From Winogradskyella alexanderae (GTDB lineage Bacteria; Bacteroidota; Bacteroidia; Flavobacteriales; Flavobacteriaceae), in assembly GCF_020166335.1 (NCBI RefSeq), contig NZ_JAIUJR010000008.1, positions 62,001 through 126,000 of the forward strand: a DNA stretch of 64,000 nucleotides, in the 5' to 3' direction. The notes under the pieces were generated by a model. The model did no database searches and was not told the DNA's origin. It saw only the letters and a program-made list of their open reading frames with translations. Positions 1 to 8,667 of this stretch are shown piece after piece (the first letter of the stretch is position 1; each line of letters opens with the position of its first letter). The position numbers and the translations under genes are program-made.

Positions 1-402
1 TCCTTGATCGGTTTTGTGTAGTACATTCTGAAAATAGGTATTGGCAAATTCACTAACTAAATAAAGACTTTCTCTTTCGTCCGCTCTTGCTTTTTCCTCG
101 TCTGTTCGCTGGGTCTCCTCTACCTCAATATTATATTTCTTAGCAAGGTATTTTATAGCCTCAGGATATGTAAAATGCTCGTGTTCCATTAAAAAGGTTA
201 CTGCATTACCGCCTTTTCCAGTTGAAAAATCTTTCCAAATCTGTTTTACAGGAGAGACCATAAAACTTGGTGTACGCTCATCGCTAAACGGACTGAGGCC
301 TTTAAAATTACTTCCAGCTTTTTTTAACTGTACAAAATCGCCAATTACCTCCTCGACACGAGCAGTTTCAAAAACTTGAGATATGGTATTCTGAGAAATC
401 AA
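1..402 (-). CDS. dnaG: DNA primase DnaG, N-terminal part (cut by window edge)
   Basis: Reading leftward from a TTG at 402 gives 134 residues that match the DnaG N-terminus: the helix with ETARVEEVIGDFVQLKK, then SPFSDERTPSF, KQIWKDFSTGKGG and NAVTFLME. DnaG makes RNA primers for replication. No ATG lies between the in-frame stop at 441-439 and this point, so TTG at 402 is the best start. In canonical primases this region is a CHC2 zinc ribbon; here the four ligands (C, H, C, C) are replaced by S, S, D and T, so the fold is kept but zinc binding is probably lost. The C-terminal catalytic TOPRIM domain is outside the window. Confidence 0.9.
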   Translation of the reverse strand, partial: MISQNTISQVFETARVEEVIGDFVQLKKAGSNFKGLSPFSDERTPSFMVSPVKQIWKDFSTGKGGNAVTFLMEHEHFTYPEAIKYLAKKYNIEVEETQRTDEEKARADERESLYLVSEFANTYFQNVLHKTDQG

Positions 403-533
403 AGCTTCAACAATTAGTAAGTCTGTAAAGTTAAAAAACTATATGGTTATCCGATTTAATGTTAAAAAGTAATTTGCCTAATACAGGAAAAACAACGAAC
501 TTAGTTTATCTCAGGCATTAATATATCAAAATA

Positions 534-1358
534 ATGAAAACAAGAATAGTTTTTATTCTGCTATTGTTGTCGTTTACATGCAACCAAGAAAAGGCTGGAT
601 CTAATGATTCGAAGGAATCATATAATTTGAAAAAAATATCTGACAGAAGAATAGTTGACCTTTCGCATTCTTATTCGCGTGAAACTGTCTATTGGGTTAC
701 CGCTAAAGAGTTTGAATTAGATACCGTATTTGAAGGCGAGACCGATAAAGGGTATTATTATTCTGCCTTTAATTTTAGTACCGCAGAACATGGTGGCACT
801 CATTTAGATGCACCAATTCATTTCGCAAAAAAAGGCCAAACCGTTGATGAAATACCTCTCGAAAAACTGATAGGACATGCCATAAAAATAGATGTGTCAT
901 CAAATGCCTTAAATAATCCCGATTATTTAATAACTATTGATGATATAATAGCCTGGGAAAAACAGGAAAAAACTAAAATTTCGGATGGTAGTATTGTTTT
1001 ATTACAAACAGGATTTTCAAAATTCTATCCAAATAGAGTCAAATATTTGGGAACTGACGAAAAAGGAGAAGCCGCAGTTAAAAAGCTTCATTTTCCAGGA
1101 CTATCTCCAGAAGCAGCCAAATGGCTTGTTGAACAACGGAATATTAATGCCATAGGAATTGACACTCCTAGTATTGATTATGGCCAATCAGAATATTTCC
1201 AAAGTCATGTTATTTTATTATCAGAAAATATCCCGGCATTCGAAAATCTTACCAATTTAGACCAACTCCCTAATAGTGGGTTTGAAATAGTTGCTTTGCC
1301 AATGAAAATTAAAGGTGGCAGTGGAGCTCCTTTGCGAATAATTGCACTACTAAAGTAA
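534..1358 (+). CDS. Cyclase-family (kynurenine-formamidase-like) metal-dependent hydrolase, predicted lipoprotein
   Basis: This 274-residue protein starts with a signal peptide ending in a lipobox-like cysteine at residue 16 (LSFTC), so it is probably membrane-anchored and faces the periplasm. Residues 86-97 (HGGTHLDAPIHF) are the metal-binding HxGTHxDxPxH motif of the cyclase/KynB formamidase family (PF04199). These enzymes hydrolyse N-formylkynurenine or related amides and esters; the real substrate cannot be read from the sequence. The C-terminal SENIPAFENL segment is also family-typical. It is divergent from dnaG and followed directly by a hairpin terminator. Export of a cyclase-family enzyme is less common than a cytosolic form. 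Confidence 0.8.
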   Translation: MKTRIVFILLLLSFTCNQEKAGSNDSKESYNLKKISDRRIVDLSHSYSRETVYWVTAKEFELDTVFEGETDKGYYYSAFNFSTAEHGGTHLDAPIHFAKKGQTVDEIPLEKLIGHAIKIDVSSNALNNPDYLITIDDIIAWEKQEKTKISDGSIVLLQTGFSKFYPNRVKYLGTDEKGEAAVKKLHFPGLSPEAAKWLVEQRNINAIGIDTPSIDYGQSEYFQSHVILLSENIPAFENLTNLDQLPNSGFEIVALPMKIKGGSGAPLRIIALLK

Positions 1359-1359
1359 A

Positions 1360-1400
1360 AAGCCTCAATCGAAAATTAGATTAAGGCTTATTAACGATTT
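1360..1400 (+). terminator. Rho-independent terminator after the cyclase-family gene
   Basis: Arms AAGCCTcAATC (1360-1370) and GATTaAGGCTT (1379-1389) pair around an 8-nt loop, and a T-rich run follows at about 1398-1405. It lies between two convergent genes. Confidence 0.7.
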
Positions 1401-1411
1401 TTTTGATTGAT

Positions 1412-2545
1412 TTAGTCCATATCAAATCGAAGACCAACAGAAATCGATTTTTGATCTATTGCCTGATCTTTAAATAATGGATTAAGATCGTACTTAACAT
1501 ATAATGCGGCACCTCCCCAAGCTAAATAACCGCTTAGCCCATAAACGAATTCGCTTACTTCAAAGCCACTTCTTTGCTTGTCTTTAACGCGCTCACCATT
1601 ATCTTTATATTTAAGCTTCTGCATACTTCCGATATTGAAACCAGCATAACCACCAAGACCAATTTTTAATTTATTTCGCGTTGAATATCTGAAATAATCA
1701 TCACGTTCTATCTTTTTTGATGGTCCAAATTCTAAGTGTACGGGGAAAACTAAATTGGTGGTTCTAAATTTTGCCTTATCTAAATCTAAGGCAAACTCTT
1801 GAAGTTCAATTTGATCGTTATTGTTTACCAGGAACATGTTGTCTTTAATATCAAATTTGTTCCATTGAAAGGAGAATCCATACTTTAATCTCCAGAAATT
1901 CGTATTATCAAATAACCTCGTCTTCCAGGCATAACCCAATTCTACAAAACCAGAACCTCCAAGTTTATATGGTGAATCATCTAAACCTTGCCCATCAATA
2001 AGCGCATTATTAAAGCCTATGGCAAAAACAAAATCTTCAACAGTTCTTTTATCATAGCGTCTTGGTTTGTCGTATTCTCTTTTTCCAATATAGATGAAAC
2101 TTTCGCTAGTATCTTCATCTCCTCCAATTCTAATAATTGTCTGATCGTCATCAGAACGTGGCATACCTACTTGATATGCTTTGTCGGTTCTTTCATAAAG
2201 TGCAATTTGCTTATCAATTATTGCCAATTTATCTGCAATGTTCGCCGCTCTTTTTTCGGCTGCTTCTTTCTTTAATTGCTCTGCTTTCTCTGCTGTTATC
2301 TCACCATTGTCTAATTGAACATTAATTCTCTCAATGTCTTCCTTTAAGTATTCACGTTCTTGTTTTTCAACATTTTCTTTCTGTTTTTTAAGTTTTTCAA
2401 TTTGCTCATTTTTATAAATCTCTTGCGTTGATTTTAGTTGTAGCGAATCTATGTTAACGCTATCCATCTTTTTGGTTTGACCATAAGATAAGGTACATAA
2501 AAATGATACTAATAATGGGACTACGATTCTTGTAAATGTGTTCAT
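1412..2545 (-). CDS. Outer-membrane beta-barrel protein with N-terminal coiled coil
   Basis: This 377-residue protein has a type I signal peptide (residues 1 to about 22, ending SYGQ). A charged heptad-rich segment at about 40-115 (many K/E/Q/L) is predicted to form a coiled coil. The C-terminal half alternates aromatic and polar residues and ends in an aromatic-rich beta strand (SVGLRFDMD), like an OmpA/porin-type barrel. It is the last gene of an apparent operon with the ECF sigma factor (3361-3924) and the anti-sigma-like gene (2595-3374), 49 bp downstream of the latter, so it may be a target or partner of that system. No specific function is recognised. Confidence 0.65.
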   Translation of the reverse strand: MNTFTRIVVPLLVSFLCTLSYGQTKKMDSVNIDSLQLKSTQEIYKNEQIEKLKKQKENVEKQEREYLKEDIERINVQLDNGEITAEKAEQLKKEAAEKRAANIADKLAIIDKQIALYERTDKAYQVGMPRSDDDQTIIRIGGDEDTSESFIYIGKREYDKPRRYDKRTVEDFVFAIGFNNALIDGQGLDDSPYKLGGSGFVELGYAWKTRLFDNTNFWRLKYGFSFQWNKFDIKDNMFLVNNNDQIELQEFALDLDKAKFRTTNLVFPVHLEFGPSKKIERDDYFRYSTRNKLKIGLGGYAGFNIGSMQKLKYKDNGERVKDKQRSGFEVSEFVYGLSGYLAWGGAALYVKYDLNPLFKDQAIDQKSISVGLRFDMD

Positions 2546-2594
2546 AACTGTTCGTTTTTTGATGATTATTATTTAATTTAAAATTGATTCTCTT

Positions 2595-3374
2595 TTAATC
2601 ATTTCTCTGGGCTACAGCAGTTTTAACGGTTTTGTAGCTGTCCTTAAGCATTTCATATACTTTACTTCTAAAGGACTGGCCCATTTCGTCCTGTACCTGC
2701 TCTAGCAAGGCGTTTGCGCCTACCATTTTACTGGTATCTTTCATGAGTTTACTTTTCGTAAGTTCTTTACTCGCAAGTTTTAGCAATGAATCTACTTCTC
2801 TATTAAGTTCCGCCTCATTTTTATTATCTATAGTTTCAAGTGCCTCAGCAATTGCTGTCTTATTAATTTCAGGTTGCTTTATGATCTCTTCTTTAAGCTT
2901 TATTGGATTGTTTTCTTCCAATTTCTCCACAAGTCCATTTGTATTGGATACCAATTGGGATTCTGGTTCAGCTTTAGTTACAGGTAATCTTTTGATATTG
3001 TTTACTGAAGGTCGTTTAGTCTGTGACGCTTTAACCTCTTGCATCTCTTCAATAATGTTGCTTTCGTTTGCTAACTGTGTATTATCGGACTCAATTACAA
3101 CAGCATTTTTATTGGTTTTAACTTCATTTGGTTGTTCGTTAACTACTTGTGGAGCAACCGATGTACTTTCTTCTTTATTAAAAAACTGCACTGAAATTGC
3201 AATCATTACTACTAACATAGCGGCAATACTCAACCACCAGTAGATTGGTCTTTTAGTCTTTTTGTCTTCAGCATCCAATCTGTCAGACAGTTTGGCCCAT
3301 CCCTCTGCAGATGGCGACAAAGTGCGCTTCTCTAGCTTTTCCTTTAGTTGTTCTTCAAATTTAATTGGTGCCAT
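2595..3374 (-). CDS. Single-pass membrane protein, probable anti-sigma factor
   Basis: This 259-residue protein has a cytoplasmic N-terminus of about 44 residues (FEEQLKEKLEKRTLSPSAEGWAKLSDRLD), one transmembrane helix at about 45-65 (YWWLSIAAMLVVMIAISVQFF), and a long low-complexity charged periplasmic part rich in E, K, N and Q. Its start overlaps the end of the ECF sigma gene by 14 bp, so the two are translationally coupled. This layout is typical of Bacteroidota anti-sigma factors, although no zinc-binding HxxxCxxC motif is visible. The call rests on topology and context. Confidence 0.6.
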   Translation of the reverse strand: MAPIKFEEQLKEKLEKRTLSPSAEGWAKLSDRLDAEDKKTKRPIYWWLSIAAMLVVMIAISVQFFNKEESTSVAPQVVNEQPNEVKTNKNAVVIESDNTQLANESNIIEEMQEVKASQTKRPSVNNIKRLPVTKAEPESQLVSNTNGLVEKLEENNPIKLKEEIIKQPEINKTAIAEALETIDNKNEAELNREVDSLLKLASKELTKSKLMKDTSKMVGANALLEQVQDEMGQSFRSKVYEMLKDSYKTVKTAVAQRND

Positions 3375-3924
3375 AACTGTTGTTATTTAATTCTTTAATT
3401 TTCTGTTGTAGTATTTGTCTTGCTTTGAACAATTGCGATTTTGATGTCCCTTCCGAAATGTTAAGCAACTCTGCTATTTCATAATGTTTATAACCTTCAA
3501 TAGCATACATAACAAATACCATCTTATAGCCCTCTGGTAAACTATCAATCACCTGCTGTATTTCAGCAACCTCAATAGTTGTATTAATATTATTTGAGTA
3601 ATCTTTTTCCAAGTAACCATCTTCTGCAACAAACTCTATATTCTTTTGATTGCGCAAAAACGAAATAGCTTCCCTGACCATAATTCGTCTTATCCAACCT
3701 TCAAAACTGCCATTATTTTTAAATGACTTAAGGTGCTTAAAAACCTTAAAAAAACCATTAAGCATAACCTCTTCTGCTTGGTGTACATCCTTTATGTAGT
3801 ATCTGCAGACACTGAGCATTTTTGGTGCATGCAACTCATAAAGTATATGCTGTGCTTCTCGATTATTCTTTGAAGCCTTCTGTATGAGTTTTGTTTCGTT
3901 TTTATGAAGTTGTATAACTTTCAT
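3361..3924 (-). CDS. ECF-type RNA polymerase sigma factor
   Basis: The 187 residues contain sigma region 2 at about 28-95 (HAPKMLSVCRYYI, then DVHQAEEVMLNGFFKVFKHL and the DNA-melting stretch FEGWIRRIMVREAISFLR). Region 4 is at about 125-177 (SLPEGYKMVFVMYAIEGYKHYEIAELLNIS, a helix-turn-helix). There is no region 1 or 3, as usual for extracytoplasmic-function sigma factors. It overlaps the anti-sigma-like gene downstream by 14 bp and likely directs transcription of its own operon (see the candidate promoter at 3956-3982). Confidence 0.9.
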   Translation of the reverse strand: MKVIQLHKNETKLIQKASKNNREAQHILYELHAPKMLSVCRYYIKDVHQAEEVMLNGFFKVFKHLKSFKNNGSFEGWIRRIMVREAISFLRNQKNIEFVAEDGYLEKDYSNNINTTIEVAEIQQVIDSLPEGYKMVFVMYAIEGYKHYEIAELLNISEGTSKSQLFKARQILQQKIKELNNNSYGTN

Positions 3925-3955
3925 GTTGGTTTACGATTGCTCTTCTACTATTAAA

Positions 3956-3982
3956 GACGCAAATATCGTGTAAATGGTTGCC
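3956..3982 (-). promoter_or_regulatory. Candidate ECF-sigma promoter, possible autoregulation
   Basis: On the minus strand GGCAACC (3982-3976) is followed after exactly 16 nt by CGTC (3959-3956), 32 nt before the sigma factor start. An AAC-containing -35 and a CGTC -10 at 16-nt spacing is the general ECF-promoter architecture, so the sigma factor may transcribe its own gene. This is inferred from one site. The same stretch also holds GATATTTG, one mismatch from the housekeeping TAnnTTTG box. Confidence 0.35.
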
Positions 3983-4041
3983 TGAAAATTAAAAAAAAGT
4001 TGAAATATATTTCTTATACCTTGATTATCAGCATTATAAAA

Positions 4042-5019
4042 TCACTTTTTTCTATCAATAACATACTCAACCATAAGCTCAAGTGAAGCCTTGTATGGTG
4101 AATCAGGATAATCTTGAAGTAGTTGGATGGCCTCTTCCTGAAAACTTTTCATTTTTTTAATCGCATAGTCCAGTCCACCCTTTTCCTTAACGAAGGCAAT
4201 AACTTCCTTAACCCTTTTTTTATCCTTGTTGTAGTTCTTTACCGAATTGATGAGCCAAGCTTTCTCCTTCCTTGAGCTATTGTTAAGAACATAAATTAAG
4301 GGCAAGGTCATTTTTTGTTCCTTTATATCAATACCTGTGGGTTTGCCAATTTTTTCTTCTCCGTAATCAAAAAGGTCATCTTTTATTTGAAAGGCCATGC
4401 CAATGAGTTCACCAAATTTTCGCATGGTATCAATTTGAGGTGTGTTTGGCTTTACGGATGCCGCTCCCAAACTGCAACATGCCGCAATTAGTGTGGCAGT
4501 TTTTTGTCTTATGATATCATAGTACACCGCTTCTGTAATATCCAGTTGACGTGCTTTTTCAATTTGAAGTAGTTCGCCCTCACTCATTTCCTTAACCGCA
4601 ATGGATATTATTTTTAGAAGATCAAAATCATTGTTATCTATTGAGAGCAGCAACCCTTTTGATAACAGATAATCACCTATTAGAACGGCAATTTTATTTT
4701 TCCACAATGCATTTATTGAGAAAAACCCACGTCTTCGATTACTATCGTCTACAACATCATCGTGAACTAAAGTGGCTGTATGAATAAGCTCTATTACTGA
4801 TGCACCTCTGTAAGTACGCTCACTAACCTCGCCATTATTAAGCATTTTAGCCACAAGAAAAACAAACATCGGTCGCATTTGTTTTCCTTTTCTATTAACT
4901 ATGTAGTGCGTAATTCTATTTAAAAGAGCAACCTTACTAGCCATGGAAAGTTGAAATTTCTGCTCAAAAAGCTCCATTTCATAGGCAATAGGTTGTTTAA
5001 TCTGTTCTGTAATTTTCAT
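4042..5019 (-). CDS. ispB: Polyprenyl diphosphate synthase (octaprenyl/solanesyl type)
   Basis: This 325-residue trans-prenyltransferase carries the first Asp-rich motif DDVVDD at 87-92 (within LVHDDVVDDSNRRRG) and the second at 214-218 (KDDLFD), plus GKQMRP near residue 45 for isopentenyl-PP binding. It adds IPP units to an allylic diphosphate to make the long side chain of menaquinone. Length and motifs are normal for the family. Chain length cannot be read securely, so the ispB label is by family position. It stands alone upstream of the sigma operon. Confidence 0.88.
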   Translation of the reverse strand: MKITEQIKQPIAYEMELFEQKFQLSMASKVALLNRITHYIVNRKGKQMRPMFVFLVAKMLNNGEVSERTYRGASVIELIHTATLVHDDVVDDSNRRRGFFSINALWKNKIAVLIGDYLLSKGLLLSIDNNDFDLLKIISIAVKEMSEGELLQIEKARQLDITEAVYYDIIRQKTATLIAACCSLGAASVKPNTPQIDTMRKFGELIGMAFQIKDDLFDYGEEKIGKPTGIDIKEQKMTLPLIYVLNNSSRKEKAWLINSVKNYNKDKKRVKEVIAFVKEKGGLDYAIKKMKSFQEEAIQLLQDYPDSPYKASLELMVEYVIDRKK

Positions 5020-5193
5020 TTATACTTCTGAAAACTTGTGATTTTATGAATCAAGTGGGCAAACCATTACTGAAAAATGTAAAATTACGAATTACAATGC
5101 GCTTTAACGTTAAAATTATCAATATTAAGGATTTAACATTTCTAACAGTTAATTATTTGTAACTTAGAATCAATTAATTAATCCTTATTAAAT

Positions 5194-6357
5194 ATGAAAA
5201 AAATTACTTTACTCTTTACATTATTATTTTCAACTAGTATCATTTTCTCGCAAGTCGTATTGACTGAAGATTTTGAAGGCGGTCTAAGTTTACCAGCTGG
5301 TTGGGCCAATACGGACACACCAGGTAATGGAGAAATCTGGACTTTTGAAACTGGTGGCGAAGCACCATTTTTTGGAGCTGGCAATACAGTTTTTTATGAT
5401 CCAGCTGGTATGGCCGGAAATTATGCAATATTCAATAGTGATGCATACGGCAACAATGGAACTGCGGAAGAATCAGCACTAGAAAGCCCTATTTTTGACT
5501 GTGGGTCTTTAACAAATGTTACATTACGATTTAATCATTTATTTTTAAGTGGCTTCGGCGGTGAAGGTTATGTTGAAGTTTTTGATGGTACTACCTGGCA
5601 AACCGTAATAGATTATATGGAACCTCCTATAGCATCTGGTACACCTGAATTTGGTTTGGTTGAATTAGATGTATCTGCTGAATTAGCAGGCGTGACAAAT
5701 GCGCAGGTAAGGTTTAGATGGGTAGGAAACTGGTCTTATTACTGGGCCTTTGACAATGTTGAAGTATTCCAGTGTACTGTGAGTGCTCCTGCTCCTGTAG
5801 TTTCACCTATGCCAATGGACGCGGCAACAAATGTAGCCTTAGATCAGACTGACGCTACTAACTTCCCAAACAGAGTATTTTTCTCATGGGTAGATGGACC
5901 TGGTGATCCCGGAAATTCCTACACACTAAATTTAGGCGTGCAGAATCCACCAACAGATAATACTTTTACCGGATTCCCTAATGGCGATTTTATTTTCAAT
6001 TTAGCCTACGATACTACATATTTTTGGTCAGTTGAAAGTATTAATTGTGCAGGTTCTTCTACATCTGCCGTTTGGAGTTTTACAACGGAACAAGATCCTG
6101 CCTTATCTATTGATGAAGTCGATTTAAATGTAGTTAGTGTTTCTCCTAATCCTACAAAAGACATTCTCAACATTAGAACTAATTTAGATTTGGATAGTGT
6201 ACAAGTATATAATTTACTTGGTCAATCTGTGGCTCAATTCAGTGGTAATAGTTTGGCTAATAAGTCAATTAACTTATCAAATCTTGAAGATGGGTTATAT
6301 ATGGTTGAGGTCATTGCTGGAAATAAGCGCCAAACTTTTAAGGTGAATAAAAACTAA
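5194..6357 (+). CDS. Secreted T9SS cargo protein with MAM/choice-of-anchor-J and fibronectin-like domains
   Basis: The 387-residue protein has a signal peptide (1 to about 20, ending IIFSQ). A jelly-roll domain at about 24-195 (TEDFEGGLSLPAGW, then WAFDNVEVFQC) resembles MAM/'choice-of-anchor J' adhesive domains. An Ig/FN3-like domain follows at about 198-298 (YDTTYFWSVESINCAGSSTS, then WSFTT). The type A T9SS sorting domain is at about 312-387 (SPNPTKDILNI, VQVYNLLGQ, LEDGLYMVEV, ending FKVNKN). It is therefore expected to be exported by the Por/Gld/Spr machinery and anchored at or released from the cell surface. No catalytic motif is visible; an adhesin-like role is an inference. Confidence 0.82.
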   Translation: MKKITLLFTLLFSTSIIFSQVVLTEDFEGGLSLPAGWANTDTPGNGEIWTFETGGEAPFFGAGNTVFYDPAGMAGNYAIFNSDAYGNNGTAEESALESPIFDCGSLTNVTLRFNHLFLSGFGGEGYVEVFDGTTWQTVIDYMEPPIASGTPEFGLVELDVSAELAGVTNAQVRFRWVGNWSYYWAFDNVEVFQCTVSAPAPVVSPMPMDAATNVALDQTDATNFPNRVFFSWVDGPGDPGNSYTLNLGVQNPPTDNTFTGFPNGDFIFNLAYDTTYFWSVESINCAGSSTSAVWSFTTEQDPALSIDEVDLNVVSVSPNPTKDILNIRTNLDLDSVQVYNLLGQSVAQFSGNSLANKSINLSNLEDGLYMVEVIAGNKRQTFKVNKN

Positions 6358-6374
6358 ATAATTATTATTTAATC

Positions 6375-6425
6375 AAAAAAAAGCGACCGCACTTCGAGAA
6401 CCTCAGTGACCGGTCGCTTTTTTTA
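6375..6425. terminator. Bidirectional terminator between the T9SS gene and rlmN
   Basis: AAGCGACCG (6381-6389) pairs with CGGTCGCTT (6411-6419), with A-rich and T-rich flanks on the two sides. The T run overlaps the rlmN stop codon. It serves both convergent genes. Confidence 0.85.
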
Positions 6426-7466
6426 TGTTTTATTGGCCAATTGACCACATGCTGCGTCAATATCCTTACCTCTACTTCGCCTTACCGTTACCGTAATATT
6501 ATTGGCCTCTAAAATATTTATATACATGTCTAAGGCTTTGTTGTCTGCTTGTTGAAACTCACCATCATCAATAGGATTATACTCAATTAAGTTTACCTTG
6601 CTTGGGGCAAACTTGCAAAACGCTACTAGTGCATCTACATCTTTTCTTTTATCATTTATTCCTTCCCAAACTACATATTCATATGTTATTCTATTCTTAG
6701 TTTTGGCATACCAATATTGAAGTGCCTCCCTTAAATCTTTCAATGGAAAAGTCGCGTTGAAAGGCATAATCGATGTACGCACTTCATCTAATGCAGAATG
6801 CAAGGATACGGCAAGCTTAAACTTAACCTCGTCATCTGCCAATTTCTTAATCATTTTTGGAACACCAGAGGTTGATACTACAATCCTTTTTGGAGACATG
6901 CCTAAACCTTCTGGCGATGTAATTTTATCTATGGCCTTTAAAACATTATTATAATTCATTAGCGGTTCTCCCATTCCCATAAAAACAATATTGCTCAAAG
7001 GCCTGTTAAAATACAATCTGCTTTCATTATCTATTGCTACGACCTGATCATAGATCTCATCGGGATTGAGATTACGCATGCGCTTTAAGCGCGCTGTGGC
7101 ACAAAACCTGCAATCTAAACTACATCCTACTTGTGAAGAAACACAAGCTGTTGTGCGGTTTGGTGTTGGAATTAACACCGATTCAACAATTAAATCGTCA
7201 TGTAGTCTAACCGCGTTTTTTATTGTGCCATCTGCACTGCGCTGCATTTGATCTACCTTTATGTGGTTAATAACAAAATGCGCCTTCAACATTTCCCTTG
7301 TATCTAGAGAGATGTTGGTCATGTCTTCAAAACTATGCGCAGACTTTTGCCACAACCATTCATATACTTGATTACCACGAAAGGCCTTGTCCCCTTGTTT
7401 TATAAAGAAATTTCTTAATTGCGCTTTAGTTAAAGCACGTATATCTTTTTTCTTGACCTCCATCAT
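6423..7466 (-). CDS. rlmN: 23S rRNA (adenine-C2)-methyltransferase RlmN
   Basis: This 347-residue radical-SAM enzyme methylates C2 of A2503 in 23S rRNA (and A37 of some tRNAs). The iron-sulfur cluster motif CxxxCxxC is at C115, C119 and C122 (CSLDCRFC). The methyl-carrying cysteines correspond to C108 (in ACVSSQVGC) and C340 (in AACGQL near the C-terminus). GMGEPLMNY and VSTSGVP are further family signatures. Two consecutive ATG codons begin the gene and either could serve. It is the last gene of the leftward housekeeping run but is separated from queA by a terminator. Confidence 0.96.
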   Translation of the reverse strand: MMEVKKKDIRALTKAQLRNFFIKQGDKAFRGNQVYEWLWQKSAHSFEDMTNISLDTREMLKAHFVINHIKVDQMQRSADGTIKNAVRLHDDLIVESVLIPTPNRTTACVSSQVGCSLDCRFCATARLKRMRNLNPDEIYDQVVAIDNESRLYFNRPLSNIVFMGMGEPLMNYNNVLKAIDKITSPEGLGMSPKRIVVSTSGVPKMIKKLADDEVKFKLAVSLHSALDEVRTSIMPFNATFPLKDLREALQYWYAKTKNRITYEYVVWEGINDKRKDVDALVAFCKFAPSKVNLIEYNPIDDGEFQQADNKALDMYINILEANNITVTVRRSRGKDIDAACGQLANKT

Positions 7467-7502
7467 TGCAAAAGTACTTAATTGTATGGTAATGGTACTA
7501 CA

Positions 7503-7527
7503 TAAAAAAAGCCTCTTAACGAGGCTT
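7503..7527 (-). terminator. Terminator downstream of queA
   Basis: On the minus strand AAGCCTC (7527-7521) pairs with GAGGCTT (7515-7509) over a 5-nt loop, followed by a run of seven T. It separates queA from rlmN. Confidence 0.8.
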
Positions 7528-7546
7528 ATCTTTGGTTATTTCTATC

Positions 7547-8596
7547 TTAAATAATAAGCATTGCATCACCATATGAATAGAATCTGTATTTTTCTTTCAC
7601 AGCTTCTTCGTATGCATGTTTTACGAAGTCGTGACCTGCAAACGCCGAAATCATCATTAATAAGGTTGATTTAGGTGTATGGAAGTTTGTAATCATACTA
7701 TTGGCGATGCTGAACTCATATGGTGGAAAAATAAACTTATTGGTCCAACCTTCGTATGGATTCAATCTGCCACTGGATGATACAGAACTCTCAATTGTTC
7801 GCATTGAAGTTGTACCTACTGCACAAACACGTTTCTTTTTTTCAATGCCACGGTTTACAATGGCTGCTGCTCTTTCGTCAATGAAGATTTCTTCACTGTC
7901 CATTTTATGCTTAGACAAATCTTCTACTTCAACTGGGTTAAAAGTACCTAAGCCAACATGCAGGGTTACTTCAGCCATTTCTACACCTTTAATTTCTAGT
8001 CGCTTCAATAAATGCTTAGAAAAGTGCAGTCCAGCAGTTGGTGCCGCAACAGCACCTTCATTTTTTGCAAAAATGGTTTGGTAGCGCTCTTCATCTTCTG
8101 GCTCTACATCTCTTTTAATATACTTTGGAAGCGGTGTTTCCCCTAGTTCGCGTAATTTACTTCTAAAATCCCTGTAGGAACCATCATATAGAAAACGAAG
8201 TGTTCTTCCCCTTGAGGTTGTATTGTCAATAACCTCAGCCACTAAACTTTCGTCTTCACCAAAATAAAGCTTATTACCTATTCTAATTTTACGTGCTGGA
8301 TCTACCAATACATCCCATAACCTTTGATCTTGATTTAACTCACGTAACAAGAATACTTCAATGCGAGCACCGGTTTTTTCCTTATTACCGTATAAACGCG
8401 CTGGAAAAACTTTCGTGTTGTTTAGGATCATAACATCACCTTCATCAAAATAATCAATCACATCCTTAAAGTGTTTATGCTCAATGGTTTGATTTTGCCT
8501 GTCTAAAACCATTAAGCGCGATTCGTCTCTGTGCTCTGCAGGATGTTCAGCTAATAATTCTTCTGGAAGGTTAAAGTTAAAGTGTGATAGTTTCAT
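7547..8596 (-). CDS. queA: S-adenosylmethionine:tRNA ribosyltransferase-isomerase QueA
   Basis: QueA transfers the ribosyl part of SAM to 7-aminomethyl-deazaguanine in tRNA, the next-to-last step of queuosine synthesis. Family blocks are [21 protein letters not shown] at the N-terminus, [13 protein letters not shown] in the middle, and [12 protein letters not shown] and [18 protein letters not shown] near the end. The start is set at 8596 ([15 protein letters not shown]), giving 349 residues, the normal length. The open frame extends further upstream, but that would overlap aroA and has no family similarity. It lies 71 bp downstream of aroA. Confidence 0.95.
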   Translation of the reverse strand: MKLSHFNFNLPEELLAEHPAEHRDESRLMVLDRQNQTIEHKHFKDVIDYFDEGDVMILNNTKVFPARLYGNKEKTGARIEVFLLRELNQDQRLWDVLVDPARKIRIGNKLYFGEDESLVAEVIDNTTSRGRTLRFLYDGSYRDFRSKLRELGETPLPKYIKRDVEPEDEERYQTIFAKNEGAVAAPTAGLHFSKHLLKRLEIKGVEMAEVTLHVGLGTFNPVEVEDLSKHKMDSEEIFIDERAAAIVNRGIEKKKRVCAVGTTSMRTIESSVSSSGRLNPYEGWTNKFIFPPYEFSIANSMITNFHTPKSTLLMMISAFAGHDFVKHAYEEAVKEKYRFYSYGDAMLII

Positions 8597-8667
8597 AAGC
8601 GAATTCGAATTTTTTTGAAGTTGCAAATATACAACCTCCACATAGGCGTTGTCAAGTAATTGAAGGT

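Noticed and set aside
2743-3243. 166-codon open frame on the plus strand
   Set aside because: It lies entirely antisense to the anti-sigma-like gene, is Ser/Leu-rich as expected for a shadow of a Glu/Lys-rich coding strand, and has no family motif.
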